Below are positions 8,730-17,704 of a stretch of DNA of 26,028 nt, one piece after another. The stretch spans positions 1-26,028 of the forward strand of contig CAMNAT010000003.1 in assembly GCA_946531785.1 (NCBI GenBank). The letters are read 5' to 3'. The DNA comes from an uncultured Oscillospiraceae bacterium. GTDB lineage: Bacteria > Bacillota > Clostridia > UBA1381. Positions within the stretch are counted from its first letter, which is position 1. Every line of letters starts with the position of its first letter. Both the position numbers and the translations under genes were made by a program. The notes beneath the pieces are model-generated. The model worked only from the letters and a program-made list of their open reading frames with translations. It did no database searches and was not told the origin of the DNA.

Positions 8730-11700
8730 TTATTTTCCGTACTTATCTACAAGTGACATATATTCGGCAGTCGTGATCGGCATTACCGTTCCGTGGCGGT
8801 ATGTGGCGTCAAAGATGAAGTCGGTAGCTGATGTGAAATCGCCTTTTGTTATGTCATCTGTTACAAATGGCTTGTAGCCCTGACTTTTTGAGAAGTAGTC
8901 GAGCAGGAGACACCAGCGGTTTTCGCCGTTCAACTTATATATCGTCGGTCCCTCATAGCCTGTCACCTTGTTGCCGTCCCCGCCGTTTATCTTATAGGTC
9001 GCAACATCCTCCCAGCCTTGGCTTAGCGACATGCTCTTCATCATTGTTACCGAGCTGTAGGTCTCATCCTTTGTGAAACGGTAGTATACCCCGTTATCCT
9101 CAAGGATGGTCGTGTCTATCGCGCTGGTTTCGTTGTCTATATATAGCTCAGCCGGAGTAAATGTCTTGAAATCCTTGGTGTAGCTGCGGTATATGCGCTG
9201 CTTTTTGTACTCGTCATCCGATACCTTCGATGCCCAGAATACCATATATGCTTGCTTTTCGGGGTCATATATCGACTCCGGTGCCCAGGTGCAGCCCGCA
9301 TTCTTATCCGCGACCTCGATAAGGCTCGCCTCGCTCCAGTTCACAAGATCATCGCTTTCCCATACAACAATGCTCTTTGAGCCGGAGGTCTGGCACGCGC
9401 CCCAACGGTTTTTATCATCACGGCGGTTATAAATACTGAGATCTGTGGCGATTATATAATATTTTCCGTCAACTCCGCGCTGTATGAACGGATCGCGTAC
9501 GCCGCGTTCGCCCACGCTGCTTGTGAGCACCGGTGCGCCGCCGTTAAGTGTTTTCCATGTTGAGCCGTCCTGTGATACGGAGAAATATATCTGCTCCTGA
9601 TTTGCGTTGCTTTCTGTTCCTACAAAGTGTACAAACAGATAACCGCCGTCCGAAGCCTTTTTTTCTGTTGGATCTGTCATTGGTTCTGTTCCTTTCCATA
9701 AGTATTGTGTAACGGTGTGGTTGCCTTCGCCTGCTGTGAAGCTGCCGCTTTCGGTGTTTTTGTGTATATCCCTCAGAACGCCGTCGCTGTCCTTCAGGGC
9801 AACATACATATCAAACGGCATGTTTTCTTTATAGCCGGTGGTATAGGATATCTCGCTGCCGTCCTGAGATATGTCGATGAGCGGAAGAGCATAGTTATAT
9901 ATAACCAAATCGTCTAAATATCCGTTAGCATACTCGCCGCTGCCCCAGTTGGCTTTGCCGATGTAGAAGATCGACTTGCTTCCGAGCATATCGGAAATAT
10001 CCACCTTTGATGTCGCGCTGCCTGCAAGCTCCCCGTTAACATATATTGATGTCATACCATCGTTAACGGAGATCATCACATCGTTCCATTCATTGATCTT
10101 ATATGCGCCTGATGCTGCGGCGCTGCGAGAGCCGTTGTTGTTGTATCTTTCTACGGAGATCGTTCCGTTTCCTCCGAGCACGCCGAGATATTTCTCCTTA
10201 TTATAAATCTGACCGTTGTTATCGGGCGCGGCATATGCCCACCAGGATGTTGAGGAGGCTGTTGTCGGCTTTACCTTGAATGCGATGGTCATATTGTCCT
10301 GACCGGTCAGAAGCGGGTTTCCGTTGGCGTCTGTGAGCTTTATTACCGTGTTGTTTGTACCGTCAAGCTTCAAGCAGGTTCTGTCATCGACCGTTTCAAA
10401 TACCGGAGTTCCCAAGGGCTCTGCCTTGCCGTATGGGGAGTTGCTTGTAAGCGTGTTATCAAATGACAGATCTATGAGTTTTCTGCTGTCGGGCAGCTCC
10501 GGTGCAGGTGTCGGCTCAGGGCGCTCGGGCTCCGGCAGCTCATCAGCATAAGCAATAACAGAGGCCTCGAAGTTATCATATGCAGCAGTGCGTGCGCGGG
10601 AACTGTTATATTCTCCGTTTATCTGCAATGCGCCTATGGTTATATCTCCATCTAATGCTCCGGATATGTGAGCGTCCTGCATTCCGCCGGTTATATCTAT
10701 GATAACAGTGCCTGTGCCGTCTATCGTTATATCTACTGTCTTGTTATAGCCGACATGGTTTCGATATGGCTGATCGCTGCTGTCCCAACCGTTCGCACCC
10801 TGCTTGCTGCCGGAGGGATTTGAGCGGCACTGAGCGACAGATGTATTTTCAAGCACATTTGTGCCGCCGATGCGTACCTGGTCAAGCGTATAGCCGCCGC
10901 CGGAAAGACGGATGGCAATAAGCTCGTTATCGTCCTTATCCCTTACGAAAAATACATTGTATTTGCCCTTGTTCTCCCAACCGGAGAACATATTATATGT
11001 AAGGCGGAACCGGTCTTTTTTTGTCAGCTTTATCGGAGTATTCAGCTCCGCTCTTGCGGTGCTGCCTATTGGGGAGAAAACATTGCCGAACCGTGCCAGC
11101 CCTGAGGGGAATACGGTATTACCGTTATCTGTCAGGAAGCCGTAATTCGCGCCGAAAATGTTATCGCTGCTCTCAAAATCATCTGTAAACTCATAAATAT
11201 CGCGGACTACCGGCTCAGCTGCGGCTGCCTCTGCCGCCTTGCCGATCACCTGGAATTCCGCTATATTTGCCATCTCCGCCGAATTGGTGTATCTGTAGTA
11301 CCGATATGCACCGTTATCGGCAAATATATCCGAGGTTATATCAGTGTATTTTCCGTCTGCTATAGCCGATGTGAGCGTGTATATATCTGTCCACGAGATC
11401 GTGTCATTGGAGCCCTGTATCTTTGCTCCCGCTGTGCGCGAGGCATACCCGCTGCGCGGCGCGAGGCGTATGGTATCCGCCTTATAGGGTGTATAGAAAT
11501 CATACATCATCCAGCCGCCGCCGACACCGTCAAAATATGTGTCAAGCTTACCATCTGCCGCCTTAGTATAGTCTGCATCATCCGAGGGCGGATTTGAGCT
11601 GTTGCTCCATGAGGGTGTGCCGTAAAGCCCGTATTCAGAAACGGTAAAATCACGCGATATGGTTGTTTCACCGACCGTTGCATAAACTTTGAAGTCACCC

Positions 11701-13439
11701 GCAGTCTTTGCAGAGACCGTTCCATCCGCTGTTATATCCGCAACGCTGCTGTCTGATACCGACCATGTTGCATCACCTTCAAGAGTTGTCGCAAGCGAAA
11801 GCTTCACGCTCATGCCCGGCCTGAGCTTGCCCTTGCCGCCGGTTATGACAGCGTAGTCAGTTTCACCCGCGCCGGAGATAACAAATGTTGTTATAGTCCC
11901 CGCCTTGAGCGTTGCGGTAACGGTCTTATCTGAGATCTCCGCGCCGTTCTCTATCTCTGCCCAATGCTCTGCCTTATCAGCAGTCTCGTTATTTGATCGG
12001 ATCGTTTTAACTACATTGCCGACATTTGTGAATGCAGAAAGATCAAATTTATACGGCTTATCCGCTGCCCCTGAATTAAGCGCAACTATCTTTATATCGC
12101 CGCTCTTTTTATTATATGCCGCAAGCGTGCTTGAGGATGATGCTATTATAGTATCGCCGGGATTTATATAGCGCGTGAACTGTCCGTACGCGTAATACTT
12201 GTTTGCAAGCTCTATGTTCTCCTCGTCATGGTTTGCCATTCCAATGCCCCATAGAGTGCCTGCGACATTCAGTGTAACATCCTTTTCAGGATAGCTGCCG
12301 TCGGGAGCTTGAAAACGTGAATCCTTATGGACATCCACTATATCCCACATCACCCACGCTGCCGGCATCATGCCGTTCATGTCGGTGATTATGTGATTTG
12401 CAAGCCCGAAGCCGTCATAGCCGCCGTCGACCTCGCTCATCCACAGATCCTTGCCGGCAGCGACCGCCGCCGACTTTAATTCAGCGCGCTTTGAACCGCC
12501 GTAGGTGTGGGTGTCTATGCGTCCGAGAGCGTTCTTTGCCTCGCCGGACAATTTAGCGTAATTGGTTATAGTCTGGTCAAGGTTAGTCTCATCCATTCCG
12601 GCGACCAATACATCTTTAAGTCCTTGGGCATCAAGAGCGTTGCGCGTGGCGATTATGGTCTTTGACTGCATATCTCCGGGCGTATAGTGGCAGCCCTCCT
12701 GCTTCCAGCTTAAATATCCCCAGTAGTCAGTGTCAGGCTCGTTCATGGGGGAATAGCTCTTAAATTCAATACCGAATTCATCTTTAAAATGCTTTGTTGT
12801 CTCAGCGATAAACCTACCGAAGTTGTTTATATCATCCGTTCTAAGGTTGTCAGCACTTGAGGGATCCGCCCCGCCCGAACAGCCTGAGTTTGTCATAAAG
12901 TACGGGGGCGAGTTTGAAAAGCCCTCAAAATATATATCCGGATTTGCTTTTTTTGCCGCAAGCGCGATGTTCCTCTGATTTCCATCTACTGTCCAGTCAT
13001 AGACTATATTTCCGCCCTTGTCGTATCCGGTCGCATATCCGGGTATTTTTGAATCCGAGCGCGTTATGTGGTTATGCGATGCATCGTCACCGCCGCCAAG
13101 ATTGTAACGGGCAATATCCAGACTCAGTCCTTCGTCGGAAAAGAAAAGGTCTGCCGCCTGCTTTGTCATCTTCTCGCTGTAGCCGACACGGTTTGCCCAC
13201 CAGCAAAGGCTCGTGCCCCAGCCCTGGAATTCACCGTTATTGAACGGTGACGCGTCTGACGGGTCAAGCTTAACAACGGTATATGTAGTGTCAGCCATGA
13301 TCATAAAAGGGGATGATGCCAAAGCCGCGGGAACAGCGAATGCTGCAATCGCTGCGGCTGATAAGATCGCTGTGATCTTTTTTGCACTTTTTTTATAGCT
13401 GCTGCCGCTTCGCAGCACCGCTTTGTGTTGTGTTTTCAT
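8730..13439 (-). CDS. Secreted bifunctional GH30-GH43 arabinogalactan-degrading enzyme
   Basis: 1569 residues, exported: a basic start and a hydrophobic core at about 22-42. Module order: GH30 (about 50-525) opening with GWGTSLCWWANRVG, which recalls endo-beta-1,6-galactanases, with acid/base E234 (PMNEPD) and nucleophile E336 (WMSEVDGG); a Big2-like Ig domain (about 530-600); an F5/8-type C (CBM32-like) domain (about 605-733); an unrecognised beta-rich region (about 745-965); a Pro/Glu linker (about 969-983); a LamG-like domain (about 987-1187); and C-terminal GH43 (about 1195-1569) with base D1316 (RDPF), D1442 (IDTT), acid E1388 (WAPES) and the RHGTVMPIT block. No SLH or sortase anchor is seen, so it is probably released. 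An AAGGAG ribosome site (13447-13452) supports the start. The likely target is beta-1,6-galactan with arabinofuranose branches; GH43 specificity is inferred. Confidence 0.88.
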   Translation of the reverse strand: MKTQHKAVLRSGSSYKKSAKKITAILSAAAIAAFAVPAALASSPFMIMADTTYTVVKLDPSDASPFNNGEFQGWGTSLCWWANRVGYSEKMTKQAADLFFSDEGLSLDIARYNLGGGDDASHNHITRSDSKIPGYATGYDKGGNIVYDWTVDGNQRNIALAAKKANPDIYFEGFSNSPPYFMTNSGCSGGADPSSADNLRTDDINNFGRFIAETTKHFKDEFGIEFKSYSPMNEPDTDYWGYLSWKQEGCHYTPGDMQSKTIIATRNALDAQGLKDVLVAGMDETNLDQTITNYAKLSGEAKNALGRIDTHTYGGSKRAELKSAAVAAGKDLWMSEVDGGYDGFGLANHIITDMNGMMPAAWVMWDIVDVHKDSRFQAPDGSYPEKDVTLNVAGTLWGIGMANHDEENIELANKYYAYGQFTRYINPGDTIIASSSSTLAAYNKKSGDIKIVALNSGAADKPYKFDLSAFTNVGNVVKTIRSNNETADKAEHWAEIENGAEISDKTVTATLKAGTITTFVISGAGETDYAVITGGKGKLRPGMSVKLSLATTLEGDATWSVSDSSVADITADGTVSAKTAGDFKVYATVGETTISRDFTVSEYGLYGTPSWSNSSNPPSDDADYTKAADGKLDTYFDGVGGGWMMYDFYTPYKADTIRLAPRSGYASRTAGAKIQGSNDTISWTDIYTLTSAIADGKYTDITSDIFADNGAYRYYRYTNSAEMANIAEFQVIGKAAEAAAAEPVVRDIYEFTDDFESSDNIFGANYGFLTDNGNTVFPSGLARFGNVFSPIGSTARAELNTPIKLTKKDRFRLTYNMFSGWENKGKYNVFFVRDKDDNELIAIRLSGGGYTLDQVRIGGTNVLENTSVAQCRSNPSGSKQGANGWDSSDQPYRNHVGYNKTVDITIDGTGTVIIDITGGMQDAHISGALDGDITIGALQINGEYNSSRARTAAYDNFEASVIAYADELPEPERPEPTPAPELPDSRKLIDLSFDNTLTSNSPYGKAEPLGTPVFETVDDRTCLKLDGTNNTVIKLTDANGNPLLTGQDNMTIAFKVKPTTASSTSWWAYAAPDNNGQIYNKEKYLGVLGGNGTISVERYNNNGSRSAAASGAYKINEWNDVMISVNDGMTSIYVNGELAGSATSKVDISDMLGSKSIFYIGKANWGSGEYANGYLDDLVIYNYALPLIDISQDGSEISYTTGYKENMPFDMYVALKDSDGVLRDIHKNTESGSFTAGEGNHTVTQYLWKGTEPMTDPTEKKASDGGYLFVHFVGTESNANQEQIYFSVSQDGSTWKTLNGGAPVLTSSVGERGVRDPFIQRGVDGKYYIIATDLSIYNRRDDKNRWGACQTSGSKSIVVWESDDLVNWSEASLIEVADKNAGCTWAPESIYDPEKQAYMVFWASKVSDDEYKKQRIYRSYTKDFKTFTPAELYIDNETSAIDTTILEDNGVYYRFTKDETYSSVTMMKSMSLSQGWEDVATYKINGGDGNKVTGYEGPTIYKLNGENRWCLLLDYFSKSQGYKPFVTDDITKGDFTSATDFIFDATYRHGTVMPITTAEYMSLVDKYGK

Positions 13440-13484
13440 ATCCTTACTCCTTCATTAGATTCAGCATATAATTTCTTATTTTAT

Positions 13485-13513
13485 ATTATAATGCATAAAC
13501 GGAATTTTGTAAA
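13485..13513 (-). promoter_or_regulatory. Sigma-A-type promoter of the GH30-GH43 gene
   Basis: Read on the - strand: -35 TTTACA (13513-13508), 17-nt spacer, perfect -10 TATAAT (13490-13485). It lies about 46 nt upstream of the start codon, inside the divergent intergenic region. Confidence 0.75.
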
Positions 13514-13559
13514 TATGTTTTTCTGAAGAACACTGTTTTTTTATATATGAAAAAAAGAC

Positions 13560-13588
13560 TTGTAATTATGAGCGGAATATGCTAAAAT
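13560..13588 (+). promoter_or_regulatory. Sigma-A-type promoter of rhaM-aminopeptidase
   Basis: -35 TTGTAA (13560-13565), 17-nt spacer, -10 TAAAAT (13583-13588), 37 nt before the rhaM ATG. It is divergent from the GH30-GH43 promoter; the two -35 boxes are 46 nt apart. Confidence 0.75.
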
Positions 13589-13625
13589 ATAATTATAATT
13601 TTATGCAATGAGGAGGAAAACCAAA

Positions 13626-13940
13626 ATGGTAAGAAAAGCATTGACAATGAACGTATATCCGGAGTATATCGATGAGTATATCAAGCGCCACAATGAGCTG
13701 TGGCCGGAGATGAAGGATATGATCCATGAATACGGCTGCAGGAATTATTCTATATTCGTAAACAGAGAGACAAATACGCTCTTTGCTTATCTTGAGCTTG
13801 AGGATGAGTCAAAGTGGGCAAAGGCTGCCGATACTGAGATAAACAGAAAGTGGTGGGATTTCATGGCGCCGATCATGGAAACTAACCCCGATAACAGCCC
13901 TGTCGAGAATCCGCTTGAAATGGCATTCCATCTGGATTGA
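13626..13940 (+). CDS. rhaM: L-rhamnose mutarotase
   Basis: Interconverts alpha and beta anomers of L-rhamnose, feeding the beta form to rhamnose isomerase in the cytoplasm. From ATG 13626 the protein has 104 residues, the same length as E. coli RhaM. It keeps Y18 and H22 at the E. coli positions within EYIKRHNELWPEM, plus the later RKWWDFMAPIM and NPDNSPVE blocks. The frame is open from an ATG at 13608, but the AGGAGG site (13611-13616) lies downstream of that codon, which fixes the start at 13626. No other rhamnose catabolic gene (isomerase, kinase, aldolase) is in the window. It is transcribed away from the GH30-GH43 gene and precedes the aminopeptidase by 17 nt. Confidence 0.93.
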   Translation: MVRKALTMNVYPEYIDEYIKRHNELWPEMKDMIHEYGCRNYSIFVNRETNTLFAYLELEDESKWAKAADTEINRKWWDFMAPIMETNPDNSPVENPLEMAFHLD

Positions 13941-13957
13941 TAAGGGGAATGATATAT

Positions 13958-15361
13958 ATGACAGACAAGGAACTTTACGAAAAGCTTACATACGAGAATA
14001 AAAACGCCTATCTTGAAATGACCGAAGAGCAGAAAAAGGAAATGTTCGCCTTTTGCGATGAGTACAGAGCGTTTCTGGATAACGGCAAGACAGAGCGCGA
14101 ATGCGTAAAGGAGTCACTCAGGCTTGCAAAGGCGGCGGGCTTTGTTGCGCTTGATGAGCTTGATGTTCTCAAGCCGGGCGATAAGGTATATAAGCTGAAC
14201 AGAGATAAAAACATACTGCTTGCGGTGATAGGAACAGAGGATATAAAAGAGGGTATAAATATTGCCGGAGCGCATATAGATTCGCCGCGGCTCGACCTGA
14301 AGCAGAATCCTCTTTATGAGAGCAATGATATGGCTCTTTTAAAGACGCACTATTACGGCGGTATAAAAAAATATCAGTGGCCGACTATACCTCTTGCCAT
14401 CCATGGAGTCATCTATGACGAAAAGGGCGAAAAGCAGGAGATCGTTATAGGTGAAAAGGATACCGATCCGGTGTTTGTTATAACCGATCTTCTTCCGCAC
14501 CTGGGCAAGGATCAGATGAGCAAGAAGATGACAGACGGTGTAGAGGCGGAGAATCTTAATATCCTTATAGGCGGTATGCCGATTGAAGCTGAGGATGTCA
14601 AGGAAACAGTTAAGTTTTCTGTTCTAAAGATACTTAACGCCCGCTATGGTATAACTGAAAAGAGCTTCCAGAGTGCGGAGATAGAGATCGTGCCTGCGTT
14701 CAAGGCGAGGAATATAGGTCTTGATGAGAGTTTTGTCGGATCATATGGTCACGATGACCGTGTCTGCGCATATACAACGCTCAGGGGCATTCTTGACGAA
14801 ACCGCTCCGAAGCGCACAGCGGCGGCGATCCTTGTTGACAAGGAGGAGATCGGCTCAATGGGCAACACCGGAGCAAAGAGCGCGTTTATGACGATGACGT
14901 TTGCCGAGATAACGGAAAAGCTTACCGGCGAGTGTTCAGTGACAGATCTCAATCGCGTAATAGCTAATTCAGCATGCATGTCATCGGATGTTACGGCTGC
15001 GTTTGATCCGAACTTCCCCGGTGTGAACGAAGCGCGCAACGCCTCATATGCCGGCAAAGGTGTTGCGATAATGAAATATACAGGCGCGAGAGGCAAGGCG
15101 GGCACATCGGATGCAAGCGCAGAGTATGTGTATCTCATCGGCAAGCTGCTCGATGATGACGGAGTTATCTGGCAGACCGGAGAGCTTGGCAAGGTTGATC
15201 AGGGCGGCGGCGGAACAATAGCGCAGTATGTGGCGAATCTCAATATGGATGTCATCGACTGCGGCGTTCCCGTGCTTTCGATGCATGCGCCCTATGAGGT
15301 CGTGGCAAAAAGCGATGTATATATGGCATATAAGGCATATAAGGCATTCTATAAGAGATAA
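13958..15361 (+). CDS. M18-family metallo-aminopeptidase
   Basis: Cytoplasmic zinc aminopeptidase that trims N-terminal, often acidic, residues from peptides. The 467 residues carry the M18 metal and catalytic blocks: AGAHIDSPRLDLK (H106), GSYGHDDR (D266), DKEEIGSMGN (E296/E297), SSDVTAAFDP (D344) and SMHAPYE (H443). The frame extends up to a TTG at 13937 and has an ATG at 13949. The ATG at 13958 is preferred because it lies 10 nt after the AAGGGG site (13942-13947), while 13949 would be too close. It is probably co-transcribed with rhaM and ends at a hairpin. No membrane or export signal is present. The pairing with rhaM has no obvious metabolic meaning. Confidence 0.94.
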   Translation: MTDKELYEKLTYENKNAYLEMTEEQKKEMFAFCDEYRAFLDNGKTERECVKESLRLAKAAGFVALDELDVLKPGDKVYKLNRDKNILLAVIGTEDIKEGINIAGAHIDSPRLDLKQNPLYESNDMALLKTHYYGGIKKYQWPTIPLAIHGVIYDEKGEKQEIVIGEKDTDPVFVITDLLPHLGKDQMSKKMTDGVEAENLNILIGGMPIEAEDVKETVKFSVLKILNARYGITEKSFQSAEIEIVPAFKARNIGLDESFVGSYGHDDRVCAYTTLRGILDETAPKRTAAAILVDKEEIGSMGNTGAKSAFMTMTFAEITEKLTGECSVTDLNRVIANSACMSSDVTAAFDPNFPGVNEARNASYAGKGVAIMKYTGARGKAGTSDASAEYVYLIGKLLDDDGVIWQTGELGKVDQGGGGTIAQYVANLNMDVIDCGVPVLSMHAPYEVVAKSDVYMAYKAYKAFYKR

Positions 15362-15374
15362 TATTAGTATGCAC

Positions 15375-15412
15375 GGGGCTGTAAAACCGGTTTTACGGCC
15401 CCTTATTATAAT
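15375..15412 (+). terminator. Terminator after the M18 aminopeptidase
   Basis: GGGGC-T-GTAAAACC pairs with GGTTTTAC-G-GCCCC across 15375-15402, with one G-T wobble and a tight CCGG tip. It is followed by a T/A-rich tail. The tail is not a pure T run, so efficiency may be moderate. Confidence 0.75.
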
Positions 15413-15424
15413 TGGAGATAGCAA

Positions 15425-16618
15425 ATGGAAATAATAAGCTTAATAATATCATGCATATCGCTTGCTTGTATCATGATACTTCTTATAAGGCAGGGAACAA
15501 AAAACAATAATGCAGGGGAGCTTTCTGATATCCTCAGCAGTAATCAGCGCGAGATAGGAAAAATGCAGTCGGAACGCTTCGATGCTATGAATAAATCCAT
15601 GAAGGATATGAGCGAGTCACTTGATAGACGGCTTGATTCTATCAGGCGCGAAACAAACGCGCAGCTTGATACCATTCGTCGTGAAAACACAGCCGCGATA
15701 GACAAGCTTCGCGCAGAAAACAGCGAGCAGCTCGGAAGGATGCAAAAAACAGTTGATGAGAAGCTTCAGGAAACACTGGAATCACGGATCACGAGATCCT
15801 TCAAGCTGGTAAATGAGAGGCTGGAGCAGGTATATAAGGGTCTGGGTGAGATGCAGACGCTCGCGCAGGGTGTAGGTGATCTTAAAAGAGTATTCTCAAA
15901 TGTGAAGACACGCGGAATACTTGGTGAGATGCAGCTTGGCGCGATCTTGTCGGAGATACTTTCTCCGGAGCAGTATGATGAGAATATAGCGACTGTTCCA
16001 AACAGCCGTAATGTGGTCGAGTTTGCTATAAAGCTTCCGGATAAGGACGGCGGCTTTACCTATATGCCGATAGATTCAAAATTCCCGGCGGATACATATT
16101 CAGCATTGCTCGACGCGGTAGATAGCGGCAATAAGGCTGATGCGGATGCGGCAGCAAAGCTCTTGCGGCAGCGGCTGCTAGGTGAGGCAAAGGATATACA
16201 TGAAAAGTATGTATCACCACCCTCTACGACTGATTTTGCTATAATGTTTCTGCCTGTTGAGGGACTTTATGCCGAGGCGGTCAACCGCGGCATGGTCGAG
16301 GAGCTACAGGCGAAATATAAAATAATGATCGCCGGACCCAGCACTATGGCTGCCATGCTGTCATCTATAAGAATGGGCTTTAAGACCCTTGCTATAGAGA
16401 GAAGATCAGCTGAGGTCTGGGAGGTACTGGGCGCTGTCAAGACCGAGTTCAATAAGTTCGGCGATGTGCTTGATGCAACACAGCGAAAGCTGAACCAGGC
16501 TACTGCTGATCTCGACAAGCTTGTCGGCGTGAGAACAAGGGCGATAAACAGGAAGCTTAGCTCGGTCGAAGAGCTTGGCTCAGACATCAGCCTGCTCGAA
16601 GGAGATGATATTTCATGA
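15425..16618 (+). CDS. rmuC: DNA recombination protein RmuC
   Basis: 397 residues. RmuC proteins have a nuclease-like fold and limit recombination at inverted repeats; the biochemical activity is poorly known. An N-terminal membrane segment (about 3-21) is followed by a long coiled coil (about 45-135) with repeats such as LDSIRRETNAQLDTIRREN. The conserved RmuC core follows, beginning FSNVKTRGILGEMQLGAILSEIL (157-179, described by position) and including DSKFP and the IMFLPVEGLYAEA segment. The start follows GGAGATA and sits only 22 nt past a hairpin; no clear separate promoter was found, so read-through is possible. Its TGA overlaps the next ATG. Confidence 0.93.
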   Translation: MEIISLIISCISLACIMILLIRQGTKNNNAGELSDILSSNQREIGKMQSERFDAMNKSMKDMSESLDRRLDSIRRETNAQLDTIRRENTAAIDKLRAENSEQLGRMQKTVDEKLQETLESRITRSFKLVNERLEQVYKGLGEMQTLAQGVGDLKRVFSNVKTRGILGEMQLGAILSEILSPEQYDENIATVPNSRNVVEFAIKLPDKDGGFTYMPIDSKFPADTYSALLDAVDSGNKADADAAAKLLRQRLLGEAKDIHEKYVSPPSTTDFAIMFLPVEGLYAEAVNRGMVEELQAKYKIMIAGPSTMAAMLSSIRMGFKTLAIERRSAEVWEVLGAVKTEFNKFGDVLDATQRKLNQATADLDKLVGVRTRAINRKLSSVEELGSDISLLEGDDIS

Positions 16619-17685
16619 AAAAAATAACGGTATCCGCTTTTGCGTTGGCGTTGGTTCTTTCAGGATGCTCGGCAAAGCCTGCGGTGAACTCGGGAACGGA
16701 AAACGCTGAAAAGCCAACGATCCAATCTGAATTAGCTGAAATGTCTCTGGAGGACAAGGTCGGACAGATGTTTATGGTCTGCTGCGACAGAAACAATATG
16801 GATCCCGTGCTTGAAAAACAGCCCGGAGGCATACTGATGTTTTCCGTTGATTTTGACGACTTGTCAAAGGATGAGGTTAAGGCTAAGATAGACGGCTATA
16901 AAAAAGCGATCAAGATCGAGCCGTACATAGCGGTCGATGAGGAGGGCGGAACAGTTGTCCGCGTCAGCAATCATAAGGCGCTTGCGCAGGAACAGTACAA
17001 AAGCCCGCAGTATTACTATAATATCGGCGGAATTCCTGCAATAGTCGATAATGTGGAGGAAAAATCAAAGCTTTTAGCATCACTTGGTATCAATATGAAT
17101 CTTGCGCCCGTTGCGGATGTCTCGACCGATCCGGCAGATTTTATATATGACAGGTCACTCGGACAGGATGCTAAAACGACAGCGCAGTATGTTTCAGCTG
17201 TAGTCAGTACAATGAAAAAACATAATGTTGCATCGTGTCTGAAGCATTTTCCGGGATACGGGAGCAATGCTGACACTCATACGGGGTCTTCAACTGACAA
17301 CAGAACTCTTGATGAGTTTCGCAAAAAGGATTTTCTTCCGTTCGAGGCTGGGATAGATGCCGGAGCTGAGGCGGTGATGGTATCTCATAACATCGTAACC
17401 AATATTGATGCAGTGCCGGCATCCGTATCTCCTGAGATGCATCGCATGCTGCGTGTAGAGCTTGCTTTTGACGGCATAATAATTACAGATGATATGTCCA
17501 TGGCGGCAGTTGATGGATACAGTGAACCATATGTCAGCGCTGTCCTTGCCGGAAACGATATGATCATAGTGTCAGATCTTGATAAGGCGTATAATGAGGT
17601 GTTATCGGCTGTGAAGAACGGAACGATACCTATGGAGGTGCTTGATGCCGCGGTCGGCAGGATACTGAAGCAGAAACAAAAGTAA
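16615..17685 (+). CDS. nagZ: GH3 beta-N-acetylhexosaminidase, NagZ-like lipoprotein
   Basis: 356 residues. Predicted to remove terminal beta-N-acetylglucosamine from peptidoglycan fragments at the outer face of the membrane. A lipobox LSGC gives lipid-modified C18. The GH3 domain shows VDEEGGTVVR (107-116), KHFPGYG (210-216), the NagZ-specific Asp-His pair D220/H222 and the nucleophile segment TDDMSM (D292). Only the catalytic barrel is present, without the C-terminal sandwich domain of large GH3 beta-glucosidases; this and the D-x-H pair support NagZ rather than a glucosidase. It overlaps rmuC by ATGA, so the two are coupled. The loop before D220 (GYGSNAD) differs slightly from the common GHGDT form. 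Confidence 0.88.
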   Translation: MKKITVSAFALALVLSGCSAKPAVNSGTENAEKPTIQSELAEMSLEDKVGQMFMVCCDRNNMDPVLEKQPGGILMFSVDFDDLSKDEVKAKIDGYKKAIKIEPYIAVDEEGGTVVRVSNHKALAQEQYKSPQYYYNIGGIPAIVDNVEEKSKLLASLGINMNLAPVADVSTDPADFIYDRSLGQDAKTTAQYVSAVVSTMKKHNVASCLKHFPGYGSNADTHTGSSTDNRTLDEFRKKDFLPFEAGIDAGAEAVMVSHNIVTNIDAVPASVSPEMHRMLRVELAFDGIIITDDMSMAAVDGYSEPYVSAVLAGNDMIIVSDLDKAYNEVLSAVKNGTIPMEVLDAAVGRILKQKQK

Positions 17686-17704
17686 TACCCGGAGGTTTTG
17701 GCTT

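Noticed and set aside
13536..13556. T7/A7 near-palindrome as a defined operator.
   Set aside because: Low-complexity A/T sequence arises easily between divergent promoters; kept only as a remark within a finding.
13608..13625. ATG 13608 as the rhaM start.
   Set aside because: The AGGAGG site is downstream of it, and starting at 13626 gives the standard 104-residue length with H22 in place.
15407..15412. TATAAT in the tail of the hairpin before rmuC as a promoter.
   Set aside because: Transcription would begin only a few nucleotides before the start codon, inside or beyond the ribosome site, and no -35 is evident.
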